A stretch of 46,379 bases of DNA, taken from assembly GCA_963734725.1 (NCBI GenBank), contig CAVTIX010000026.1, forward strand, positions 1 through 46,379, in the 5' to 3' direction. The stretch is from DASXKD01 sp963734725. GTDB lineage: Bacteria > Actinomycetota > Actinomycetes > Streptosporangiales > Streptosporangiaceae. The stretch's first letter is position 1; each line of letters begins with the position of its first letter. Positions 8,455-16,025 of the stretch are shown here, one piece after another. Made by a program: the position numbers and the translations under genes. Below the pieces are notes generated by a model. That model saw nothing but the letters and a program-made list of their open reading frames with translations, was not told where the DNA came from and did no database searches.

Positions 8455-8697
8455 ATGAAACTCTGGATCAGCGCAGCGCTGACTCCCTATGGCAACGAGT
8501 ACGGCCCGGTAGCCGTCATCGCGGAGACCCGCGAGGAAGCTATCGCCAAGACCAGCGCCAAGCTGCAACTGGATGATCCGGGTAGCTACGTTCCGGACCA
8601 GCGGTACGCGCAGGCGCTCCTCAATGGCCTCCGCACGATGCGCGAAGTACAGGACGAGGTGTTTATCGATTGGGACGCGGCAACGGCGCGCCACTGA
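8455..8697 (+). CDS. Small hypothetical protein
   Basis: An 80-residue acidic protein beginning MKLWISAALTPYGNEYGPVA. An excellent ribosome binding site, AAGGAGG at 8441-8447, precedes ATG 8455, which decides the start; an upstream in-frame ATG at 8359 would only add Arg/Pro-rich sequence. No domain is recognised. The pattern of a beta-strand, a helix containing ETREEAIAKTSAKL and a C-terminal acidic helix suggests a small alpha/beta protein. Predicted cytoplasmic, no membrane segment. Confidence 0.6.
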   Translation: MKLWISAALTPYGNEYGPVAVIAETREEAIAKTSAKLQLDDPGSYVPDQRYAQALLNGLRTMREVQDEVFIDWDAATARH

Positions 8698-8930
8698 CCA
8701 GAGAGCACCCCATAACGACCATCTCGGAAGGAACTAACCCATTCACGTGCCTGGTCAACCGGGACCGGTGATAAGGCGTCAAACACTCGGCGGTGCCAAT
8801 CCCACGGCGGCGCCGCCAACATAGTGGGAGCCCGGGGATAGGTCCCGTCTGGCTCGCCCGCCGGGGGGGCCGACCGGGCAGTCGTCGTTGCCCGGGCCCA
8901 GCAACTGTCGGTCAACGGGAGGAATGCACC

Positions 8931-9440
8931 ATGATGAAGCTCAGAAGCAAGATCCTGGCAGGGGTGAGCGTGGTCGCGGTTGCCGGGGCGATGGCCGCCA
9001 CCGGCCTGACCGCGGCCAGCGCCAGCCAGGCCACGGGCAGTTCCGGTACCGAGTTCTTCCAGCTCGTGAACGCGACCGTCGCCAATAACGCGCCGTCGAG
9101 CATCATCGCCAGGGGCGTGTTCACCGCAGGCGGCGTGGACCACCCGGGCAACAAAGTGGACAGGGTGGTGTTCCCGAACGGGACGTTCAAGATCGCGCAC
9201 TCCGGCGGCACCGGCACCCCGCGGTTCAACGCCAAGACGTGCCTGAGCACCATCACCTTGAACGGCACCTACCGGCTGAGCGGTGGCACCGGGGCGTACG
9301 CGGGGATCAGCGGGCACGGGATCTACCGGCTGAACATCCTGATCGTCGGCGCCCGCAACGCGGCGGACAAGTGCAGCAACAAGCTGCCGCCCACGGCGTT
9401 CCAGCAGATCATCAGGGCACAGGGCCCGGTCAGCCTGTAA
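8931..9440 (+). CDS. Secreted protein, allene-oxide-cyclase-barrel-like
   Basis: A 169-residue protein with a Sec signal peptide: basic start MMKLRSK, a hydrophobic stretch to about residue 25, and a likely cut after Ala-Ser-Ala near residue 31. The mature part is beta-rich with GGTGAYAGISGHGIYRL, a repeat-like motif of small secreted actinobacterial proteins with an allene oxide cyclase-like barrel. Two cysteines (in AKTCLS and DKCSNK) could form a disulfide. The ribosome binding site GGGAGG lies 8-9 nt before ATG 8931. Function is unknown. A fragment with the same motif occurs at 28318-28509. Confidence 0.65.
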   Translation: MMKLRSKILAGVSVVAVAGAMAATGLTAASASQATGSSGTEFFQLVNATVANNAPSSIIARGVFTAGGVDHPGNKVDRVVFPNGTFKIAHSGGTGTPRFNAKTCLSTITLNGTYRLSGGTGAYAGISGHGIYRLNILIVGARNAADKCSNKLPPTAFQQIIRAQGPVSL

Positions 9441-9652
9441 CGGGACGATGGCCGGCATGCTCAGCCAGGCTGACCGCCCGTTCGAGCCGGGCCATGCCAC
9501 GCACCTTTGTGCCGGGCGCAGGTGAGCACCGGCACCCCACAGCCGAGGTGTGGGCGAGCGTGGTGTAGTCGTAGCCCGTGGTGACCCCGGCAAAGCTATC
9601 CCGGTGACGGACACTGTCCCGGCGGAGCCGGCTCGAGACCCGAAGTAAGCAG

Positions 9653-10018
9653 CTATCCCGTGCTGCCATCTGGCGAGCCGATCCTCAGCGGAAGCTTGTC
9701 GGCGCCGAGTTCGCGGCGGATCGCCGCCTCGAGCTCACCGAGGATGCGGGCGGTCCGTGCCAATGCCTGCAGCCACACCTCGTCCGAGCGGAACTGCCCC
9801 GGGTACGCCGACACCGGCCACGCCTCGGCCATCAGCAGGTTGTATAACCCGATCAACTTCTGGCTGCCGAAGACCGCGCATCTGGAACCAAGCAGACCTC
9901 GCTCACGGGGCGGCAGCCTCGCGTCCGTCGCGGCGAAAACGTCGCGCATCTGATCCCGGGCAGTGTCGCTGGAGGTGACGGTTCCCATCGCCTGCCCGCT
10001 CTGCGGCCAGGTCCACAT
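9653..10018 (-). CDS. Hypothetical protein, possibly 5'-frameshifted
   Basis: A 121-residue frame with ordinary protein composition: RDQMRDVFAATDARLPPRER, then SQKLIGLYNLLMAEAWPVSA, then a helical C-terminus. I do not recognise the family. The frame to its left in transcription order, starting ATG 10091 with MATPKVPTQALPQIMSDYQR, also looks protein-like but is in another phase; one base removed near 10020 would join them into about 145 residues. Since several genes here carry one-base shifts, that is worth considering. It is the only minus-strand gene in this stretch and diverges from the beta-lactamase-like gene. Confidence 0.35.
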   Translation of the reverse strand: MWTWPQSGQAMGTVTSSDTARDQMRDVFAATDARLPPRERGLLGSRCAVFGSQKLIGLYNLLMAEAWPVSAYPGQFRSDEVWLQALARTARILGELEAAIRRELGADKLPLRIGSPDGSTG

Positions 10019-10201
10019 CCACGCGAACGAGGCGCTGGTAGTCCGACATGATCTGCGGGAGGGCTTGGGTAGGTACCTTAGGCGTGGCCATTCCTCAGAG
10101 ACGGCTGTGTGAATGCCTGGTGGAACAGGATCTCCCGCGCGCCGGAGAGGGGACTGGCTTCACAGCTCTGCCAAGCTGCGGGGAGAGCGGGGAGGTTCGC
10201 G

Positions 10202-11351
10202 GTGGCCAGCCGGATCTGGGTAGTCGCGCTAGGGGTAGTGGCGCTGGCCGCGGCGTGCACCTCCGGCCCCGGCGCGGGACCGGGCGCGGGGGGCCCGGCG
10301 GCCACCCCGCCGGCGGCGGGTTCCGCCGGCAGGGCCTGTGCTCCTCGCGCGTGCATTTCGCTGAGCCGACTGGCCAGCAGCATCGATACCCAGCTGAGGG
10401 GAAAAGTCGTCGGCTACGTGGCGCTCATTGGTCCGTCGAAAGTTGTCGCCTCCGGCCTGGCCCGCACGGCCGCAGACCCGCCGAAGCTCGCCATGGGACC
10501 GGACGTCATGGTGAATGTCCTCAGCGTCGGCAAGATGTTCACCACGATTGCCGTGCTGCAGTCGCTGGCCCGGCATCACCTGAGCACCGGCAGCCGGATC
10601 TGGCCGTTCCTGCCCCCGGACTGGGTCAAAGGCCCGGGCATCGACACCATCACCTTCGGTGAACTGCTGACCCACCGGGCCGGATTCCGCCTCAACAGCG
10701 GCCTGGTCTTCAAAACCGGCGATGCGGCCAGGGAACAGATCAGGCAGGGCATCCAGCAGATCGACAAGCAAGTGGCGGACTACAACAACATCAACTTCAC
10801 CATCTTCCGGGACATGCTGCCCTTCATGGAGGAGGCTCCGCAGCCGGGGCCAGCCGCGCGCGCCGCCGCCGCGGACCGCTTCTTCCTCAGCTATATGCAG
10901 CGTCATGTCTTCGACCCGGTGGGCGTCACCGACGCCACCTGCGCGCCCGTCCGCCATGCCACGCTCATCTACCCGCCGCCCGGCGTCGGGACCGCACGGG
11001 GCAGGCAGGCCCCGGTGCGGACCATCGGCGTGCGCGGGGGGCGGCTGGTTCATGACACCGGCCGGCATGCTCCGGGTACTTCAGGGCCTGATCAGCGGCA
11101 GCCTGTTGTCACGCGGCCAACGGCAGCAGATGGACGCCAACTGCCTGGGCTGGGACTGCTCGATCACCAGCCAACCCGGCTACCGGGGCAAGGGCGGCGG
11201 CCCTTTCTGCGACGGCTCAGCGTGCCTGCAGATCTTCTTCGGCATCCTCGCCGGGACGATCCCCGTGGTGATAGCCACCAACTCCGACCCCGGGAAACCC
11301 CTCTTTGTCATCGTGCAAACCGCCCTGCGTGCCGCCACCAGCCCCCGTTAG
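10202..11351 (+). pseudogene. Beta-lactamase-like serine hydrolase lipoprotein, frameshifted
   Basis: The upstream frame encodes an N-terminal export signal with a lipoprotein-type Cys19 (context VALAAAC; Ala at -3 is not ideal), then a class C beta-lactamase/DD-peptidase-like domain with S-V-G-K at residues 111-114 (SxxK nucleophile) and Y-N-N at 194-196 (YxN). After about residue 278 the matching sequence moves to another frame (GGGWFMTPAGMLRVLQGL to the stop at 11351). Removing one G from the six-G run 11036-11041 restores one frame of 383 codons. GTG 10202 is chosen because GGGGAGG lies 6 nt upstream. It should be a surface esterase or peptidase. The shift may be a sequencing error or real loss. 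Confidence 0.75.
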
Positions 11352-11431
11352 CCGCGCGCTGACGATCCCGCCGGGACATCGATGATCGAGAAGTTCCGCG
11401 CCTTGCCAAAGGCGATTGAGGAGACGGGACA

Positions 11432-11590
11432 ATGAAACTCTTCTTCAACATCCTGACCCACGGCGCCTACCAGCAGCAGGTGGTCCGCGTCCGGCCGGGC
11501 TACTGGGTGCTGGCCTGTTTCATGGACACCCAGGACGGCCGCGAGCACACCCGGCTCGGCATGGAGCGGGTCATCCACATCACCAAGTAG
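11432..11590 (+). CDS. Small hypothetical protein, 52 aa
   Basis: A short open frame with a good ribosome binding site: GAGGAG at 11419-11424 sits 7 nt before ATG 11432. The product starts MKLFFNILTHGAYQQQVVRV and ends REHTRLGMERVIHITK. Composition is balanced and beta-strand-rich, unlike random high-GC frames. No family is recognised. A long palindromic hairpin 24 nt after the stop (11615-11643) supports a real transcription unit ending here. Confidence 0.5.
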   Translation: MKLFFNILTHGAYQQQVVRVRPGYWVLACFMDTQDGREHTRLGMERVIHITK

Positions 11591-11614
11591 TCGGTACCAG
11601 TTCCGCACGGATGT

Positions 11615-11643
11615 CCGCGGCCCGCCCCCGGGGCGGGCCGCGG
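11615..11643 (+). terminator. Near-perfect 29-bp palindrome, likely terminator
   Basis: CCGCGGCCCGCCCC (11615-11628) and GGGGCGGGCCGCGG (11630-11643) are exact inverted repeats around one base. As RNA this would form a stem of about 12 bp with a small loop. It begins 24 nt after the 52-codon gene and before the broken toxin gene, fitting a rho-independent-type terminator without U-tract. Confidence 0.6.
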
Positions 11644-11936
11644 CGCCCGTTCAGCCCGGCTGGGAGTCGCCAGCCTGCCTGAGTTCAAGTGGCATATCTG
11701 GAGGCCTGGCCTGCCACTCCATTCGAGACAGAGAACAGCAGCCTGCTGCTGCCTCATATCCGATGGCACAGGACACCGATCGGCCACCAGGCGGTCAGCA
11801 CTAGGTAGGCCGGGACGCGGACGCCGTGGTAGGCGGCGGTGTGCCCGTGCCGCGGACGCAGCGCTAGCCCTGTCGTGTTGGGGGTGGTTGCGGTGGGTAG
11901 CGCCACGCGGGTGGCGGGTACGCGCTCAACCGCTCC

Positions 11937-12199
11937 GGGGCCGACGCTCGGGCGGCCGCTGGTTGACACGATCACCGGTTCGAAGATCAAGAACTTAAAG
12001 GAACTGCGGCCCGGTTCCAGCGGGCACGAGCGAGGTCCGGATCTTATTCGTCTTCGATCCCTGGCGCTCAGCGATCCTGCTGGTCGCCGGGGACAAGTCC
12101 AGAAAGTGGAACCGGTGGTACGCCACGGCGATCCCGCACGCCGAGCAACTGTATGAGATCTACCTGAAGGAACGGGCGGAGGAGGAATCCGGGCGATGA
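11937..12199 (+). pseudogene. HigB/Gp49-like toxin, 5'-degenerate and frameshifted
   Basis: Two frames together read as the C-terminal two thirds of a RelE-superfamily HigB/Gp49 toxin: PTLGRPLVDTITGSKIKNLK and ELRPGSSG in one phase, then TSEVRILFVFDPWRSAILLV and AGDKSRKWNRWY in the next. One G removed from GGG at 12022-12024 joins them. The usual N-terminal ~40 residues are not recognisable upstream, so the gene seems damaged at two places. HigB toxins cut ribosome-bound mRNA. The stop overlaps the antitoxin start as ATGA (12196-12199), the normal coupling in such pairs. Toxin is expected to be inactive. Confidence 0.7.
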
Positions 12200-12519
12200 C
12201 CAGTAACACCAAATCGGACCGTGCCGCCTACCTCGACCGCGTCGGCGGCGAGGAAGAAGCCGAGCGGCGCGGCAAGGCGCTGATGGCCCGGCAAAGCGGC
12301 CAGCGGCTCGCCGAAGAACGCAAACGCCATGGCCTGACCCAGGCCCACCTCGCCCAGGCCATGGGCGTCACCCCAGGCCGGGTCTCCCAGATCGAACGCG
12401 GCGAGCTGGCCACCATCGATGCCGTCGCCCGCTACGTGCAAGCACTCGGCGGCAGGCTCGACCTGGTCGCCAGCTTCGGCGACCACACCCTCACCGTCAC
12501 CACCACTGAAGCGGCATGA
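12196..12519 (+). CDS. XRE family HTH protein, HigA-type antitoxin
   Basis: A 107-residue protein with a Cro/C1-type helix-turn-helix at about residues 37-90; the recognition part is LTQAHLAQAMGVTPGRVSQI. HigA antitoxins bind HigB and repress their own promoter. It is translationally coupled to the broken toxin by a 4-nt ATGA overlap, and GGAGGAGG lies a few bases upstream. The toxin-first order is typical of HigBA. The antitoxin frame is intact while the toxin is not, so it may persist as a stand-alone repressor or as protection against a related toxin elsewhere; that is inference. Confidence 0.8.
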   Translation: MTSNTKSDRAAYLDRVGGEEEAERRGKALMARQSGQRLAEERKRHGLTQAHLAQAMGVTPGRVSQIERGELATIDAVARYVQALGGRLDLVASFGDHTLTVTTTEAA

Positions 12520-12646
12520 CCAACTCCGTACCCGGCCCAGATCCACGGTTCCTCAGCGGCGCCAGTCGCCCTGCGCACCCGCCAGCGCCCGTGAAGATGT
12601 TCATGCCCCAATCCCCGCGCCGCCCCATTTCAGTAGGCTGCGGGAC

Positions 12647-12958
12647 GTGGCCGGACGGAGCGACGCTGAATTGGACGCTTTGGTTGAGCAGGCCATTGTG
12701 GACGCCTATGACGAGTACGAGCAGCTCACCAGCTTCCACGTTGTGATCGAGGCGCATCTGGTCGTCCCGTTCCGGACCACCGTCCTTGGCGATGAGGTGA
12801 CTGTCACCAAGATCGACCTGCTATCGGGCACCGGGATTGTCGCGATATGCTCCCGCGGGAAGCACCGGCAGGCCGTCGGCATCCTGGATCTGTCACTGCC
12901 CGCCCCGCCCCCTGCCGGTGCCGAGTGGATCGACGCCTACCGGCACTGGGCCACCTGA
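12647..12958 (+). CDS. CcbP-like putative calcium-binding protein
   Basis: A 103-residue acidic protein (ELDALVEQAIVDAYDEYEQL at the start; AGAEWIDAYRHWAT at the end). Pattern and length match a widespread bacterial family related to the cyanobacterial calcium-binding protein CcbP: an acidic N-terminal helix, IEAHLVVPFRTTVLGDEVTV, then ICSRGKHRQAVGILDLSLP. I assign it from memory of the family, so moderately. GTG 12647 is the conserved-looking start; GGGA lies a few bases upstream. It sits between the antitoxin and a conserved unknown gene whose start is 12 nt after its stop, so those two are likely co-transcribed. Confidence 0.5.
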   Translation: MAGRSDAELDALVEQAIVDAYDEYEQLTSFHVVIEAHLVVPFRTTVLGDEVTVTKIDLLSGTGIVAICSRGKHRQAVGILDLSLPAPPPAGAEWIDAYRHWAT

Positions 12959-12970
12959 CGATAAGTGACA

Positions 12971-13819
12971 ATGAGCGAATACCAGTACTACGAGTTCCTG
13001 GCGGTCGACCGCCCACTGGACGAACGGCAGCAGGCCGAGGTCCGCGCGCTGTCCACCCGTGCCCGGGTCACGGCCACCAGCTTCACCAACGTGTACCACT
13101 GGGGGAATTTCCGCGGCGATCCGCGCTCCATGATGGAGCGCTACTACGACGCCCACCTCTATCTCACTAACTGGGGCACTCACCAGGTGATGCTCCGCTT
13201 GCCCCGCGCACTCCTCAGCCTGGAGACTGCCGAGCAGTACTGCATCGATCCCCACGTGGCCGCCTGGACCTCCGGAGAACACCTCATCCTCGACTTGATC
13301 AGCGAAGACGAAAGCGGGGACTGGGTCGAAGGCGCCGAAGACTCCCTATCGGCCATCGTGGGCGTCCGCGCCGAACTCGCCGCCGGAGACCTGCGTCCCC
13401 TTTACCTGGCCTGGCTGGCGGCCTACGGAATCTGGGAACGCGACGAGGACGCCTTCGACTACGACGAGGAAAACGACCTCGAACCGTCGGTTCCCGCAGG
13501 CCTAGGCGCCCTCACCGCACCACAGCGCGCCTTGGCCGACTTCCTCCGCCTCGACACCGACCTGCTCACCATCGCAGCCAAGGCGAGCCCGCCCCTAGCC
13601 GAGACGAAAGACGATCCCCGCAAGCTGGCCAAATGGATCAGGGACTTGCCCGTCGGCGACAAGGACACACTCCTCTACCGGGTTGCCCAAGGCCATGGCG
13701 CCCATATCCAGATGGAACTGCAACGCCGGTTCCGCGGCGATCTCGGTTCCACCAGCGACAGCCGTCCCCGCCGTACGGTGGCCGAGCTGCTAGACGCAGC
13801 CGCCGAAGCACGCCACTAG
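12971..13819 (+). CDS. Conserved hypothetical protein
   Basis: A 282-residue soluble protein beginning MSEYQYYEFLAVDRPLDERQ. It resembles a conserved actinobacterial protein I know only as hypothetical. Visible features: an aromatic N-terminal strand, YHWGNFRGDPRSMMERYYDA, a Leu-rich middle, and an acidic patch DEDAFDYDEENDLEPS. No signal peptide or membrane helix. ATG 12971 is preferred over GTG 12965 because the conserved start is M-S-E-Y-Q-Y-Y. It lies 12 nt after the CcbP-like gene. No enzymatic motif is evident and I assign no function. Confidence 0.65.
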   Translation: MSEYQYYEFLAVDRPLDERQQAEVRALSTRARVTATSFTNVYHWGNFRGDPRSMMERYYDAHLYLTNWGTHQVMLRLPRALLSLETAEQYCIDPHVAAWTSGEHLILDLISEDESGDWVEGAEDSLSAIVGVRAELAAGDLRPLYLAWLAAYGIWERDEDAFDYDEENDLEPSVPAGLGALTAPQRALADFLRLDTDLLTIAAKASPPLAETKDDPRKLAKWIRDLPVGDKDTLLYRVAQGHGAHIQMELQRRFRGDLGSTSDSRPRRTVAELLDAAAEARH

Positions 13820-13931
13820 CAACATGTAAGACGCTTGCGTTGCGGCCGCCCTCGTGTTCCACCATCCCACCCGCAGCCGTACGCGACCGATCCCCGTGTC
13901 CAAGAGCTGGGTGGCGGGAAGAATTAATGCC

Positions 13932-14948
13932 ATGCCGACGGCGAGGATATGGCGACGTTACGGCCACCTACGGATCTACATATCTGCAGGTGATGTTGAA
14001 CTCGGCTGGTGTGATCCGCGGTCCGGGCGCTTCGAGCTCCACCAGCCCGCGATGGCGGAGGATTTCTGGTTGGCAGTTCGTGCCGAATGCCAGCGCCTCG
14101 TGCAGGAAGGGCAGTTTGCCGACGTGGTCCTCCCGGCGGCAGCAATCGTAGAACCAGCCCGGCAACCGGCCGGGCCGCCGACGAGACCGCAAGAGGGTGC
14201 GCCTGAGCCACGGCCACCGGGACAGCCACCACACCTGTCTGCCGCACAGCCAGCACCAGCCACCGACAGCGGTCCGGACGACACTCACCGGATCGTGCGG
14301 GATTCCCGATGGGACGACCTCGCCCGCAACACGCCGGGTGAGTCTGCCCGGACCCGGGCGAAGGAACTTCGTGCCCAGCACCCCTTCCTGGTCACCACCG
14401 CGAAGGCACTGGGGATCCGCACTACGGCCGGGTCATTCGCCATGGGCGCGAGAGGCGAACGAGAGGTCGGGCGCAAGCTGAACCGGTGGGGCGCACGAAA
14501 CGGCTGGCATGTCCTTCATGCCGTCCCGGTAGGCCAGGCGGGTGCCGACATCGACCATGTCGTCATTGCGCCGTTCGGTGTGGTGACGGTCAACACCAAG
14601 ACCACGAAGACCAGGGTGTGGGTTGGCGAGTATGGCATGACCGTGGGCGGGAAGAGCGTGGATTACCTGCGCAAGTCGCGCGCCGAGGCCCGCCGGGCCG
14701 GGCGACTCCTCGGCCGGGCCACCGGGATCGCAGTGCCGGTCCAAGCGGTCATCGTGTTCACCGGCGCGCACCAGTTCTCGGCACAACGTGGCGGCCCACC
14801 AGACATAGCCGTCCTCGCCGCACCGCGCGCACTGCGCAGATGGCTGCGAAAGCAGCCATCCGTACTTGGCAGTGAGCAGGTCGAAGTCATCTACCAGGCC
14901 GCCCGCGACCCCGCCACCTGGCAGGGCCGAAGGAATCAGCCATCCTGA
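13932..14948 (+). CDS. NERD domain (nuclease-related) protein
   Basis: A 338-residue protein. The N-terminal ~65 residues form a small unrecognised domain. A Pro/Ala-rich linker (about 70-115) follows, then a helical segment and a C-terminal NERD domain from about residue 172: GERE near residue 175, GADIDHVVIAPFGVVTVNTK, then a basic helix. NERD belongs to the PD-(D/E)xK-like nuclease fold; the Asp of ADID and the Lys of NTK fit the active-site positions. It probably acts on DNA. ATG 13932 is chosen because GGGAAG lies about 10 nt upstream; the frame is open back to 13854. Neighbours (toxin-antitoxin remnant, conserved unknown) fit an accessory or defence-like island, but no system is recognised. 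Confidence 0.75.
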   Translation: MPTARIWRRYGHLRIYISAGDVELGWCDPRSGRFELHQPAMAEDFWLAVRAECQRLVQEGQFADVVLPAAAIVEPARQPAGPPTRPQEGAPEPRPPGQPPHLSAAQPAPATDSGPDDTHRIVRDSRWDDLARNTPGESARTRAKELRAQHPFLVTTAKALGIRTTAGSFAMGARGEREVGRKLNRWGARNGWHVLHAVPVGQAGADIDHVVIAPFGVVTVNTKTTKTRVWVGEYGMTVGGKSVDYLRKSRAEARRAGRLLGRATGIAVPVQAVIVFTGAHQFSAQRGGPPDIAVLAAPRALRRWLRKQPSVLGSEQVEVIYQAARDPATWQGRRNQPS

Positions 14949-15090
14949 TGGCTCGCGGATGCCGTGCCGAGGTTCATCCCGCGTTTGCTCACGTCAGCCT
15001 GCAAAGGGTTCGCTGCTCGACAGCAAGGGAAGACGCCCATGACCACGGCAGCAGCTTGCCAGCGCGGCGTATGCCAGACCCTGGGTCTCC

Positions 15091-15624
15091 ATGCGGAGCA
15101 TCGGGTGCGGCCACGGCGCGTCCACGACACTGATGGCACGCGCGTACCCGACGTCGAGCTTCACCGGCTCGGATTACCACGAAGAGTCCATCATCCAAGC
15201 GCGCAAGCGCGCCGCCGACGCGGGCCTGGCTGACCGGGTGAAATTCGATGTCGCATCGGCGCAGACCTTCGGCGGCGGCCCGTATGACCTGGTGACCAGC
15301 TTCGACTGCCTGCACGACATGGGTGACCCGCTCGGCGCGGCCCGTCACATCCGGGAGACGCTCGCGCCCGACGGGACCTGGATGATCGTCGAACCCGCCG
15401 CCGGCGGCGGCGTGACCGACAACCTCACCCCCGTGGGGCGGGTCTACTATTCGTTCTCCACGTTCTTGTGCGTGCCGAACGCGCTGTCCCAAGACGGCGG
15501 CTACTCCCTCGGCGCCCAGGCCGGCGAGGAGCCGATACGCCGGCTTGCCGCCGACGCCGGGTACTCAGGCTTCCGCCGGGTCGCCGAGACGCCCTTCAAC
15601 ATCATCTACGAGGCCCGCCCGTAG
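15091..15624 (+). pseudogene. 5'-truncated copy of the methyltransferase gene
   Basis: From 15099 this matches the intact methyltransferase gene exactly, from codon 177 to its stop. An accidental ATG at 15091 gives a 177-residue frame that starts MRSIGCGHG. It lacks the whole N-terminal dimerisation region and half of SAM motif I, so activity is unlikely. Upstream (15040-15098) a different short frame beginning MTTAAACQRGVCQT, with GGAAG before it, is interrupted by the junction and may be the remnant of whatever gene the block inserted into. Confidence 0.85.
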
Positions 15625-15939
15625 ACCGCTGAGAAGCGGCGTACCCGCGGCAGCCGTCATGGATTTCCCAAAACGGCTGCCGCGGGCGGGCCTGCCGACG
15701 CGACCGCGGCCGACGAGGCGGGTTCCCGCCCGCTCCCGCGGCGTTCTTCCAGCGGCGCGACACGAACGCCCAGACCCGGGCGCCGCGCGAACGCCGCGCC
15801 TCATGCCTGCGGCCATGCGCCGGTCACATTTGCACACCTGAAGGAGACCAGATGCCTCGAGCAGCGGCCCTAATCGCTCGGCAGCTGCTGGCTGCCGCCG
15901 AGCGCGACAGCCGATCCCCCCGAAAGGCTGAGGATACGG
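15099..15939 (+). repeat. Direct repeat copy B (841 bp)
   Basis: Second copy of 4976-5816 in the same orientation. It carries the 3' part of the methyltransferase, the intergenic hairpin and the first 29 codons of the MFS gene. Both flanks are unrelated to those of copy A (left junction at 15098/15099, right at 15939/15940). No terminal inverted repeats or target-site duplication were seen at the edges. Confidence 0.9.
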
Positions 15940-16025
15940 CCCCTACGGAAACCCGATGCGCGCCTGGCGCGGTGGCGGTTCGCGGGCCAGGACGGGCTAC
16001 TTGGGCTGTGGGCGGGTGCTCCTGA
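15852..16025 (+). pseudogene. 3'-truncated copy of the MFS exporter gene start
   Basis: The ribosome binding site AAGGAG and the first 29 codons of the exporter gene are copied here, then the sequence diverges at 15940. The frame continues through unrelated sequence and stops at 16023-16025, giving 57 residues with no membrane segment. It runs antisense into the end of the carboxylase gene, whose stop is at 15997. Not expected to be functional. Confidence 0.8.

Noticed and set aside
11754..11935. Minus-strand stretch ending VRVPAYLVLTAWWPIGVL before the HigB remnant
   Set aside because: Looks somewhat protein-like and could be part of another disrupted gene, but has no start, no family and overlaps the damaged toxin region; too weak to annotate.
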